NCBI GenBank assembly: GCA_034429975.1
Contig: DAOUFM010000115.1
Coordinates: forward strand, 1-19,561
Direction: 5' to 3'
Origin: UBA6170 sp034429975
GTDB taxonomy: Bacteria > Chloroflexota > Anaerolineae > Anaerolineales > Anaerolineaceae
DNA length: 19,561 bases
In this document: piece by piece, positions 9,201-16,612 of the stretch
Position numbering within the stretch: position 1 is the stretch's first letter
How the letters are laid out: every line of letters starts with the position of its first letter
The notes under the pieces: generated by a model
Told to the model about the DNA's origin: nothing
Database searches by the model: none
What the model saw: the letters and a program-made list of their open reading frames with translations, nothing else
Translations under genes and position numbers: made by a program

Positions 9201-10079
9201 TTTACAAGGTAATTTTTGTATATCTGGTTGATCATGAATTTGAATTTGCCACCAGATATTTTTACTGACATGTTCAAGTTTAATTTCTTGTTCCGGCAAG
9301 AAAAGGAAAAAAGGAGATTCGTTTGAATAAGGGTTGATTACTAATTCCGGTTTACGCCAATGTTGAAGTTCATCTTCTCGTCGTTCCCAGTAATTTTCAA
9401 AGGCGCCTACCACATAGACAGGTAATTCAACCTGATCGGCGGATAAAATTTCACCATGATTCTCACAGGCATGCCGAATTAATCTTCGGGCTTCAGAAAA
9501 AAATTCTAACCCCAATTTACCACTGTTTCTCAAGAAATTAATCACCGGTGAATCTACAAAAAGAGCATGATCCAACATGTAATTTAATGCTTTTTCGGGT
9601 GAAATTTCGCGCAACTCTTTTCGCTCAATCGTGGGTAATATTATACGTTCAAAGAAATCCGGTAAAGAATAGGTTGGGATACCACCCTGAAAACGAATGG
9701 AGGTGACGTAAGGATTATTGGTATCTTCAAAATCAAAAACTCTCAACTTCTTATTTTTTGCTAGATTAACAAATTGTTTGCGCCAATTCAAGTTGTTCAT
9801 GTGCCCCAAATCAGCTTCTAAAAAATCAGCAAAGGATTGCCAATAATTTTGCTGGGTGTTATAAGCTGCAAAGTTAGCCATTAAAGTAATAAAAGTTAAA
9901 GGAAAATTTTTGGTTAGAATGGTGGTGGCAGGTCTTAATCCTCGCGATTTTATTAAGGAAGTGACTGCCTGCCCAATCTCTTCAACATCTTCAATAGAAA
10001 TTGGAATCTCAGCGATGATACGCAAACTTCGAGTGAACAATGAACTTAATCGTTTTTCCCACTGTTCTAAAGTTTTCAT
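6222..10079 (-). CDS. unrecognised 1285-residue protein with beta-rich centre and C-terminal C2H2-type finger
   Basis: I do not recognise the family. Residues 1-240 look helical and include a conserved-looking 'GGIPTYSLPDFFERI'. From about 240 to 850 the chain alternates short hydrophobic strands, prolines and glycines, suggesting several beta-sandwich (Ig-like) domains. From about 870 to 1150 it is helical, in short repeats like a solenoid. Near the end 'HTPLGIGKVVKIE' resembles the H-x-x-x-G-x-G-x-V motif of small Tudor/KOW-like barrels. It is followed by C1241-x2-C1244-x12-H1257-x4-H1262, which fits the classical C2H2 zinc-finger spacing (DNA 6294-6359). No ATPase, nuclease or protease motif, signal peptide or membrane segment is seen. 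The start is firm: GAGGGG lies five nt upstream (10085-10090). It sits between methyltransferase and helicase in a tight operon, so it is probably a scaffold or DNA-recognition subunit. Confidence 0.85.
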   Translation of the reverse strand: MKTLEQWEKRLSSLFTRSLRIIAEIPISIEDVEEIGQAVTSLIKSRGLRPATTILTKNFPLTFITLMANFAAYNTQQNYWQSFADFLEADLGHMNNLNWRKQFVNLAKNKKLRVFDFEDTNNPYVTSIRFQGGIPTYSLPDFFERIILPTIERKELREISPEKALNYMLDHALFVDSPVINFLRNSGKLGLEFFSEARRLIRHACENHGEILSADQVELPVYVVGAFENYWERREDELQHWRKPELVINPYSNESPFFLFLPEQEIKLEHVSKNIWWQIQIHDQPDIQKLPCKVFNKSPSLVVVGQECNIEKPVREIFVSIHTSDEEANMQIELRRWKLNLIPTNNVPLLVFRQNGRIIYNPFSLPAEALYLVSLVDNQLEFDGPAHRVEEPIALYGNWKEWRIEYWQLSKAWSLRLLKDNDQIGNAISIQGILELPQLEGGHLFQFQDNPDQPLYTSGLPSIKIPLRKILGTASDLNDWKIKIKSLWDANPTINEANKFGKYRSHIILEDGWALLPLSVILGEKAAGLYQIDIRGPRDIHETFRLRSWPRLLVVGLETEFQVPEEGKSFEFQILVPPNADCEIQPGMEHLTIEKVTGGFQITASGSRNLVKLFLTMPTNGDGQIRLPVTIHLPFPQWGLAADHNLGEVELDTTLENKSLDFMKQNQNAAIHVEMNGLTDKINQVCLQLFDQNDNETLLQEAKFSHTGLSKDWLRVGLNQFSDSIRQIHTSAVFKLVYTPRDRSREIIQIPILVLNRELEISNVKMVQKDNLTWKVTWQEEYPLKNRRLMLLPAWQPWQTPWEFKIPDDARGEVILKAISLPPNRYHLYFYVRASWQSELKEPPENINPFEINLCSPKERLLILEDNLLVLENNGSNANESYKYLIEQAVIYDFLNDSNKTGNCVTQAARHLLNLSNLDLLLGSLKWIESSRNIQPQFKSFYRNRIYHRQIVENLFRKYGSNHSTIKVYLQNINRIKNNLPADSSKLILEKVDDPIVIKTCLSALQNKKDEELPAIIVQLMRSAKLSKRDAVDILKDNPLWALERLDAINSGPYVDTVIARLLQKLDNQFEYQDQQRLLSWMIRALPYEEEPNTIKSYLEIMFMNHKPESYLILLNQFLAERISTEEVKYLLGLQPVLSFQFLHENHEPACWQDWCDYLMDNFPGAFGVIRKDVQLHTPLGIGKVVKIEIFDQEVSETTSLDPEGLRLSLVKKINSETILFYLDFQINEISVSGWKELRKCRHCDYVHPMQENVLKHSRNEHGVYAVDVIQFPHYFDKDDITFTK

Positions 10080-10107
10080 TTGGTCCCCTCTTATCTCTTT
10101 ACAAATT

Positions 10108-12879
10108 TCAAATTAATCGCTCCTGTCTGGGTTGTTTGTCAGCTCGGTTGAGCGCATTGTCATAATACAGTTTTAGTTTTTGGTCTTCCTGCAAAGCCTG
10201 CTCTGGCAGTCGTTCGGCGACCTGGATGATGGTTGCATAATCATGATCTCCCCAGGCTTTGCTAAAGCCGGTACGGACGGCTTCTGAACGAAAAACTTTA
10301 AGACGTCCTTTGCTTTTCAGATAATCATTAAAATCTCTCAGCAGTTCGCGTTGCCTGTTCTGCTCAAGATGGGCTGCATTATCCGGATCTGGCACTTCCC
10401 AATGACCATCTGCCCGCTGAAAAAAATTCTGCGTCAGTATTTCTTGCAATTCCGGCATTTTCTGATAACGGTCTTGGTGCAATTGTTTGAGAAAGCGCGG
10501 CATAAGCTCCGAATAGGTTTGAGGCCCATTACCATTTTCCGGGTATAATTCCATCCGCAACCATTGGATAGCGCTGGCTTCGTCAGTAACGAAAAGGGTT
10601 AACTGCTGTACTTTTACCGCCTGCATGCGCATTTGATCGTATCGAGTTGCCTGTAAAGGGGTGAAAACCATGCCATCCCGAATGAGGTAGCGCTGATCCA
10701 GTCCCTGATAGAACTCTGCAGCAGATAGTGGCACGGTTAATCCTCTTACGAGGTGGAAGGCCACCATGCGATCGTAAAGAAGATAGTGCATTCGCTCCCC
10801 AAGAATATCAATGTGTTGTGCTTGAAGGGTAGGCATTGGAAGTTGATCAAGATGTTGATTTAGAAAACTCCAAACGCTATTTTTACTTCCACCGTTTACG
10901 TTGAAGATTCTCTCAAGATTCTCCTTGGGTTTGTATGCAGAAATAATAAGATCTTGCTTTACTGCTGATGAGCTCGTTACTTGTTTAAAAGTTGCTTGTT
11001 TTTTATCTAGAGTGCTGACATCAGCGATAACAAATCCTACAGTAAGCAATGCTTCTTGAATAGCATTCCAAACCGAGTTTTGAGTATTATGGAATTCAAT
11101 AGTTATCCACCTTCCAGGCTTGATAATACGATAAAATTCTTTAAGACATTCTTTAATTAATTTTTGATATAAATATAAATTTTTATTTTGTTCATTATTA
11201 ATAATGGCTTCAGGATTTGAATTAGTGAGAATATTAATCCAAGCTTCCCATAGAAAGTTTAATTCAGAGTACATTAAGTTGCTTCCAAAAGGGGGGTCAA
11301 TAAATATATAATCAATTTTGTTTGGTTGACATTTTAATTGGGTTGATGATTGTGTAGATAAAATTGCATACTTTTTTTTATTTGGTAATTGGTTCTTAAG
11401 AATTTTTTTAATTTTTCCTGAAATTGCTTGATTTATCGCCCTTTCTCCATTTAAGCTAGGAACATAAAGAGTTCCAGTTACTAGTCCAAATGAAAATAAT
11501 CCTCCTTTATCAAGAAGTCTAGGAATACTTACCTTAACAAGCTTTGTTGAATATGATAAACTCGCTTTTAGGAAAGACGCCCATATATTTTTAAATTCGC
11601 TATTTCTAGTTTTATTAAAAAAAGATGAAAGAAACAGCAAAACTCTTTTATTATAAAAATGATGAACATGAGTTATCCCTAGCTTGTCATTTCTTCTGCT
11701 TTCACCTCCTATAGGCATCCTATTCACAGGAAAAAAATATGGGTTTAAATAATTATTAATTTTTATTATAATATTATTATCAAAAGGATCAGGGATTTTG
11801 TTATATCTTATTCTTTTATTAGAATAATTAATCAATACAAGAACTTGGCGCGATTGAGTTACTACTTCTTGTAATTTGCTATCAAAAAATGTTTCAAATG
11901 AATGTTCTGCTCGAAGAGCGTTGCTTTTTTTTGGAGGATTCTTTGATAATAAAACATCACAACTGGGACAATTCCAGGTATTCAGAATTTGTTTTTTTTT
12001 GAAATCTACAGCAACATCCCAAAAAACCATCTCTTTTCCACATTGTGGACAGCGAAAAACATCTGACCAGACAGTGTAATTGATCTTTGCCTTCACCCGG
12101 TTGGGATCATCACAATGTGGGTGCCAGGTTTCATACATCCAGCCGTATTCTTCTTCGACTTCTTTTAGGATACGTTTGGATTCTTTTTCAAATGCATGTA
12201 CATCCACTGGAGTGTTGTAGTTATAAGCAATAAAGGTAGCAGCCGGTGAAAGGTCGTTTAAAACAGCTTTGCGGGTACCTAATCGAGATATAGCTTTTTC
12301 TCCATCGTAAATAATCCCTTTTTTATCCACACGGTAACCCAGACTTTCAACCACTTTTTTGTCACCACAAAGTTGGGCTGCCACGCCGGTCATCCCGGTC
12401 CCGCAAAAGCCATCGAAAACAATATCACCCGGGTCGGTATAGTGTAGAATATAACGCATGATTGCCTTATGTGGGACTTTGGTATGGTATGAATGAGCAT
12501 TATAAATAGGGTCGTTTTTACCTTCCGAAACATCAGCTGCAAAGGGTTCGCGCTGGTAAACGTAAAGATTTTCAGGAACATTTTCATCGTCTGGCAATCC
12601 TAATTCCTTGCGAATCGCGCGTCTTTCCTGCTGCCATTCCTCCAGGATTTCGTCTAAGAAAGGGTTTGGACAGGCCGTATAATAGGGTGGGTCGGATAAA
12701 GCTAAAATAGCTTCATCGGTTCCGATGGGGAAACCTTCAATTTTTCGAAACTCAGGGTCATTTAGTTTTTCTGCTAAACGTTGGCGGTTACTCTCTTTTT
12801 TTGCTTTTTTCTGTGGATCTTTCTGCCTGTCATAAGCTGGGAAGGCACTTTCCTGAATGAAGTTTTTTTTAGAAGCCAT
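10108..12879 (-). CDS. DNA methyltransferase (N6-adenine/N4-cytosine type) with zinc ribbon, defence-associated
   Basis: 923 residues from the chosen start. An upstream ATG at 12978 would add 33 residues inside the previous gene. I prefer 12879 because AAAGGA (12886-12891) lies at ideal distance and the protein then begins MASKKNF. Order: DPPYY at 63-67 followed by TACPNPF; FAADVSEGKNDPIYNAHSYH around 112-131; SAM-binding motif VFDGFCGTG at 154-162; zinc ribbon C277/C280...C304/C307; catalytic motif DPPF at 528-531; and a long C-terminal region of a kind found in this defence-linked family. It would transfer a methyl group from SAM to A or C in host DNA, marking self. The stretch 11100-12000 (about residues 293-593) is far more AT-rich than the rest, hinting at an exchanged recognition domain. 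Several A8-A9 runs are present. Four genes of the operon lie beside it with almost no gaps. Confidence 0.93.
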   Translation of the reverse strand: MASKKNFIQESAFPAYDRQKDPQKKAKKESNRQRLAEKLNDPEFRKIEGFPIGTDEAILALSDPPYYTACPNPFLDEILEEWQQERRAIRKELGLPDDENVPENLYVYQREPFAADVSEGKNDPIYNAHSYHTKVPHKAIMRYILHYTDPGDIVFDGFCGTGMTGVAAQLCGDKKVVESLGYRVDKKGIIYDGEKAISRLGTRKAVLNDLSPAATFIAYNYNTPVDVHAFEKESKRILKEVEEEYGWMYETWHPHCDDPNRVKAKINYTVWSDVFRCPQCGKEMVFWDVAVDFKKKQILNTWNCPSCDVLLSKNPPKKSNALRAEHSFETFFDSKLQEVVTQSRQVLVLINYSNKRIRYNKIPDPFDNNIIIKINNYLNPYFFPVNRMPIGGESRRNDKLGITHVHHFYNKRVLLFLSSFFNKTRNSEFKNIWASFLKASLSYSTKLVKVSIPRLLDKGGLFSFGLVTGTLYVPSLNGERAINQAISGKIKKILKNQLPNKKKYAILSTQSSTQLKCQPNKIDYIFIDPPFGSNLMYSELNFLWEAWINILTNSNPEAIINNEQNKNLYLYQKLIKECLKEFYRIIKPGRWITIEFHNTQNSVWNAIQEALLTVGFVIADVSTLDKKQATFKQVTSSSAVKQDLIISAYKPKENLERIFNVNGGSKNSVWSFLNQHLDQLPMPTLQAQHIDILGERMHYLLYDRMVAFHLVRGLTVPLSAAEFYQGLDQRYLIRDGMVFTPLQATRYDQMRMQAVKVQQLTLFVTDEASAIQWLRMELYPENGNGPQTYSELMPRFLKQLHQDRYQKMPELQEILTQNFFQRADGHWEVPDPDNAAHLEQNRQRELLRDFNDYLKSKGRLKVFRSEAVRTGFSKAWGDHDYATIIQVAERLPEQALQEDQKLKLYYDNALNRADKQPRQERLI

Positions 12880-12885
12880 CGTAAT

Positions 12886-12891
12886 TCCTTT
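12886..12891 (-). promoter_or_regulatory. ribosome binding site deciding the methyltransferase start
   Basis: On the minus strand AAAGGA ends six nt before the ATG at 12877-12879 and overlaps the TAA stop of the preceding ATPase gene (12890-12892). It makes this start far better than the upstream ATG at 12978 and suggests coupled translation of the two proteins. Confidence 0.7.
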
Positions 12892-15800
12892 ACCAATTGA
12901 TTTGAATACGTACTTTCTGACGATCTTTCCCGACCAGTTGTTTTTGTAGAAATTTGCGAATACGTTGTTCGAGTTCATCCGGTGTACAGGGCATACCCTG
13001 GGCGGTTAATGCCAATAAATATTCAGCACCGTCGATTAAGATAACTTCCAAACCCTGGAGTGTGTTCTCAATTCCGTTGATGAAAGTATTGGTTATGGGC
13101 TCCGGTAGTTTTTGACTTCGCAAAAATAAACGTATGGCATCCCTTTCAGCAGGCTCAACCCAGTCAAGATGTTTTGCAGCTTCTTCGGTTTGTAAATTTT
13201 CGATTAGAACATTGCTCCAGTTTGTAAAAAGCTGCTCAAAATTGTTCTGGATTGTTTGTAATGCTTGGCTGGCATTTTCATTAATGGAATGTTGGTTTGT
13301 AGGTTGGAAATTGCATGCCCGGCAATAGGCGAATGCTTGTAATTGGTTGCGCTGCAAATTTGGGCAGGTGGTCAGGTTTTGCAAACTGGCTTGGACTTCA
13401 TCCAGTTGTTCGGACGGTAAAATGCTTAATTTACTGAGTGCGCGTAAACGTGTCCAACGTGGATCGGAAACTAATTCCTTCTTTCGGTTGTCTTGATCGC
13501 GGTTTAAACGCTGGGAATTGTGAATCTCCATATAGCGATCAATATAGCTATCCTTCACATTTTCCAAACGGCCGCGTAATTGCCCAGTAATATTTGGATT
13601 ATTGCGTTTTTGGGCATCTCCTAAAGTGGCGATCACATAACTTTTTGCGTCATTTAATTCTGTTTGCCAGGGATCGTTAATAGGTAAGATGGGCTGAGCC
13701 ATCATCAGGTAATCCCATAAGAGGCGTAAGTTGTTTAGAGTATTAAAGATATTTTGAATGTCTTGGATAATCTCACGTGTTTTAATCGTTGATCGAATTT
13801 CTATCACTCTGTAACTCAAGTTAGCCATGCGAGCAACAGATTTATATGCTTGCAGGTTGCTAAGAAATTGCCGGTACTCCTGTAATTTTTGTTGGGCATT
13901 ATGTTGTTCTTCTTCCGGAAGAATCATTTCTTGCCAAAATTTAGGACCTTCTCGCAAGTTTTCTAACATTCTAACCACTTGATTAAGTTCAGTTTGAATG
14001 TTGTCTTGTAATCGATCAATCTCTTTTGATAGAGTGTTTTTATCTTGTGTAGCATCAGGATCCAAGTTGAATTGAGTGAGCAATTCTTTTAATGCCTGTT
14101 CAGGTATATTTTTTGGTTTACTGATTGAGGTAAAGCGCAATAATTGGTCAAAATTAAAGCGAAAATTATCGGAAAGGTCATCTTCAGAAATTTGAAACGT
14201 TTGTATCGAAATGGCGAGATTACCCTGCCGTAATAAAGCTATTAATACAACCAGAAGTAATTCAGGTTCCAATTGGAATTGAACGTCTCGTTCGGCATCC
14301 GGCTCACCCACCAAAAGGTCAGAATGTTTTATCACTTTTCCTGGTTCAAGGGATTCGATTAAATCTATAAAATAACGGGCATAGCGACTAGTATTTACTG
14401 TCCATTTCATACGATTATCCGAAAAAGTGCTAAGCTCCAAACCTTCCAAAATAATTTGGCCTATTTTTAGACTTGCACCACCACCAATGGATTTGATGGC
14501 TGCTTCTGCAGCACTTCTCAGCGTAGATTTTGTAATCTCTACTCCTTGAAACACAGGATATTGAGGGAATTTCAGGGCAAAAGCTTCTTGTAAAATGGCA
14601 GCACTTAAGCGGTAGACCTGATCGCGAAACGTTAAATTATGGATATTTAAATTAGTTTTAGCAATTATTTCGGGAATCGTATATTCTTGATTTATATGTT
14701 TAAGTATAAAACAGCGAACAAAATTATCACGCAACCATTGGGCTAATTGGCCGTTAGTTTGTCTTATCTTGAGATCATACTGGTCTTTATTACTACCAGC
14801 AGAGATGGCGCTCATTTCAGCTGCTCCAGCAGAAAATTTAAGCATTTCAAGAAATGCACTTTCATCTTTGCGCAGTTCAAAATAGACTTCATCAACTTTT
14901 GGGTCTAATTCGGCATGACCATTGCCATAAATTCCCCGAAAATGAATATAGAAATCTCTTTCAGGGTGAGCTGTCGAGCGTTCATTTGAACCACCCAGGA
15001 AGATATATCCCCGGCGGGTGACCCCATGCCCGGGCCAGGGCAATTCACTTTCGTAAATACGGAAACCAGGTACGTAGCTGGACTCTTTAATTTCGAGTGC
15101 GTTAAGAAGCAATTTAAAATAATAATGATCAATTTTGGATGGATCCAAAGCATCGGCTTTCTGCTGAATAAGGGCCTCGTAATCAATATCTTTTTTCAAA
15201 TCCAGATAATACTGATCATTTTCTCTGTTATGAGAAATAAATTGTCCATTAACTGCTGTGGAAATAGATTTCAATATAGTTTCAATTGTGCTTAGGAGAA
15301 AATCTGCATCTGGTTCAGGAATATCAAGGTGTATACACAAACGATCGCGTAGTTCTATCGGGGTGATGCCTATTGGAGCATAGATATCTGAAACGGTTAA
15401 TCGGTGTAGAGCTAAGCCATCGATAATCTTTAGAGCTGCCGAACGATAAGCGCTGGTTTCTGGAGCTCGGCTGACTTTTTCGGATAAAACTTTCGCTTTT
15501 TCCGCCACATTACGAACATCGGGCATTGCTCGAAAAGCTGAATCTTGGCTGATCATCTGCCAATAAGAATCGTAAGTGATCAAACCTGGATACTCTTGAG
15601 GAAGATCTTGGTTAAGTAGTTTTTGCATCTCCTGACTAAGTGCTTTGAGAAGCTCTCTTCTTTCGCCAATTGTAACTTGCTCAAACACTTCAATATAAGC
15701 GGGATGAACTGGGAACATTTCTGTGAAGTCATCGAGACGTTCTGCCATTTCTACATATAAAGGGGTAAATTTTTCAAGGTGCTTTCGAATGAACTCTTTT

Positions 15801-16597
15801 TGTTGTTTAGTTTTAGTTAACAAACGACGAGAAACTACATAAGCAATGTCTTCTCTAATAATACTGGCTTGATCGAAACGGCTTTTTACTCGTTGGATTG
15901 AATCAGCTACGAACTGAAAACGAGGATTGTCAAATAGCGCTTCCTGGATACCTGCCATGAAGCGGATAGGTTGTTTTTGACAAGCTTCCCCAATTTCACG
16001 CAAAAAGTTAAGGTCATTGATAATATCTCTTTCTTTTTTAGCCCTTAGAAAATCCAGCAACTCATCTAGTACTATTAAAAGACCTTGATCTGGGTAGACC
16101 TTTTTGAAAGCTAACATCATATCCGCCAGAACAATTTTGTTGCTGACTGCTTGTTGGCTATCAGGAAAATGGAAGTCGACACCCATGATTAGCAAATCAC
16201 GCTCAAGATTTGAAAAAACAATGTCTCTAAGTGAAACATCGATTGCACTTGTTTCCTGGCGCGAGATTTTAAATTTGCCTGCAATAGTTTTTAATTCATT
16301 TTGAATAGAAGAATAACTAATAAGTTTCAACAAATCAGCATGCTCAGCCACTGCACTAATGACCGACATCAAATGTGATTTACCAGTTCCATAATTTCCA
16401 ACAATGAATAATCCTCGGCTACTTTCCGAATTGCAAAGTTGAAGAGCTGGACTGATTCGGTGCAAAATTACATCTGCCATACGGTCCGAAATAACATAAC
16501 TTTTCACTAGTTGAGCAGCAGTTTCTTTTTGATTGGCAGACACCAGTTGAACAACTTCTGTTATTGCTTCAAATTGGAGTAAATCTCGATATTTCAT
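12890..16597 (-). CDS. large P-loop ATPase of the PglY/BrxC-like (DUF6079) defence family
   Basis: 1235 residues. Walker A GNYGTGKS at 67-74, directly followed by H, sits very near the N-terminus. Walker B LLIVLDE is at 173-179 and is followed by LLDFL. The next section (210-250, MAGIQEALF...RF..VADSIQRV) is typical of AAA+/STAND-like ATPases called 'phage resistance protein' or BREX P-loop protein. Residues from about 860 to 1060 are rich in Gln/Leu/Glu helices and may be coiled coil. A Cys cluster (C...CRAC) near 1077-1097 may bind zinc. In BREX the corresponding ATPase (PglY in type 2, BrxC in type 1) works with the methyltransferase; the same partner follows here after only 10 nt. The start is 15 nt after the upstream gene, with a GGA about 11 nt before the ATG. 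Family assignment is by motif and size; the exact subfamily is inferred. Confidence 0.85.
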   Translation of the reverse strand: MKYRDLLQFEAITEVVQLVSANQKETAAQLVKSYVISDRMADVILHRISPALQLCNSESSRGLFIVGNYGTGKSHLMSVISAVAEHADLLKLISYSSIQNELKTIAGKFKISRQETSAIDVSLRDIVFSNLERDLLIMGVDFHFPDSQQAVSNKIVLADMMLAFKKVYPDQGLLIVLDELLDFLRAKKERDIINDLNFLREIGEACQKQPIRFMAGIQEALFDNPRFQFVADSIQRVKSRFDQASIIREDIAYVVSRRLLTKTKQQKEFIRKHLEKFTPLYVEMAERLDDFTEMFPVHPAYIEVFEQVTIGERRELLKALSQEMQKLLNQDLPQEYPGLITYDSYWQMISQDSAFRAMPDVRNVAEKAKVLSEKVSRAPETSAYRSAALKIIDGLALHRLTVSDIYAPIGITPIELRDRLCIHLDIPEPDADFLLSTIETILKSISTAVNGQFISHNRENDQYYLDLKKDIDYEALIQQKADALDPSKIDHYYFKLLLNALEIKESSYVPGFRIYESELPWPGHGVTRRGYIFLGGSNERSTAHPERDFYIHFRGIYGNGHAELDPKVDEVYFELRKDESAFLEMLKFSAGAAEMSAISAGSNKDQYDLKIRQTNGQLAQWLRDNFVRCFILKHINQEYTIPEIIAKTNLNIHNLTFRDQVYRLSAAILQEAFALKFPQYPVFQGVEITKSTLRSAAEAAIKSIGGGASLKIGQIILEGLELSTFSDNRMKWTVNTSRYARYFIDLIESLEPGKVIKHSDLLVGEPDAERDVQFQLEPELLLVVLIALLRQGNLAISIQTFQISEDDLSDNFRFNFDQLLRFTSISKPKNIPEQALKELLTQFNLDPDATQDKNTLSKEIDRLQDNIQTELNQVVRMLENLREGPKFWQEMILPEEEQHNAQQKLQEYRQFLSNLQAYKSVARMANLSYRVIEIRSTIKTREIIQDIQNIFNTLNNLRLLWDYLMMAQPILPINDPWQTELNDAKSYVIATLGDAQKRNNPNITGQLRGRLENVKDSYIDRYMEIHNSQRLNRDQDNRKKELVSDPRWTRLRALSKLSILPSEQLDEVQASLQNLTTCPNLQRNQLQAFAYCRACNFQPTNQHSINENASQALQTIQNNFEQLFTNWSNVLIENLQTEEAAKHLDWVEPAERDAIRLFLRSQKLPEPITNTFINGIENTLQGLEVILIDGAEYLLALTAQGMPCTPDELEQRIRKFLQKQLVGKDRQKVRIQINW

Positions 16598-16612
16598 AAT
16601 TTTTTCTGTCCT

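Noticed and set aside
12880..12978. Upstream ATG adding 33 residues to the methyltransferase
   Set aside because: It overlaps the ATPase gene by 89 nt and lacks a good ribosome binding site, whereas the ATG at 12879 has AAAGGA at six nt.
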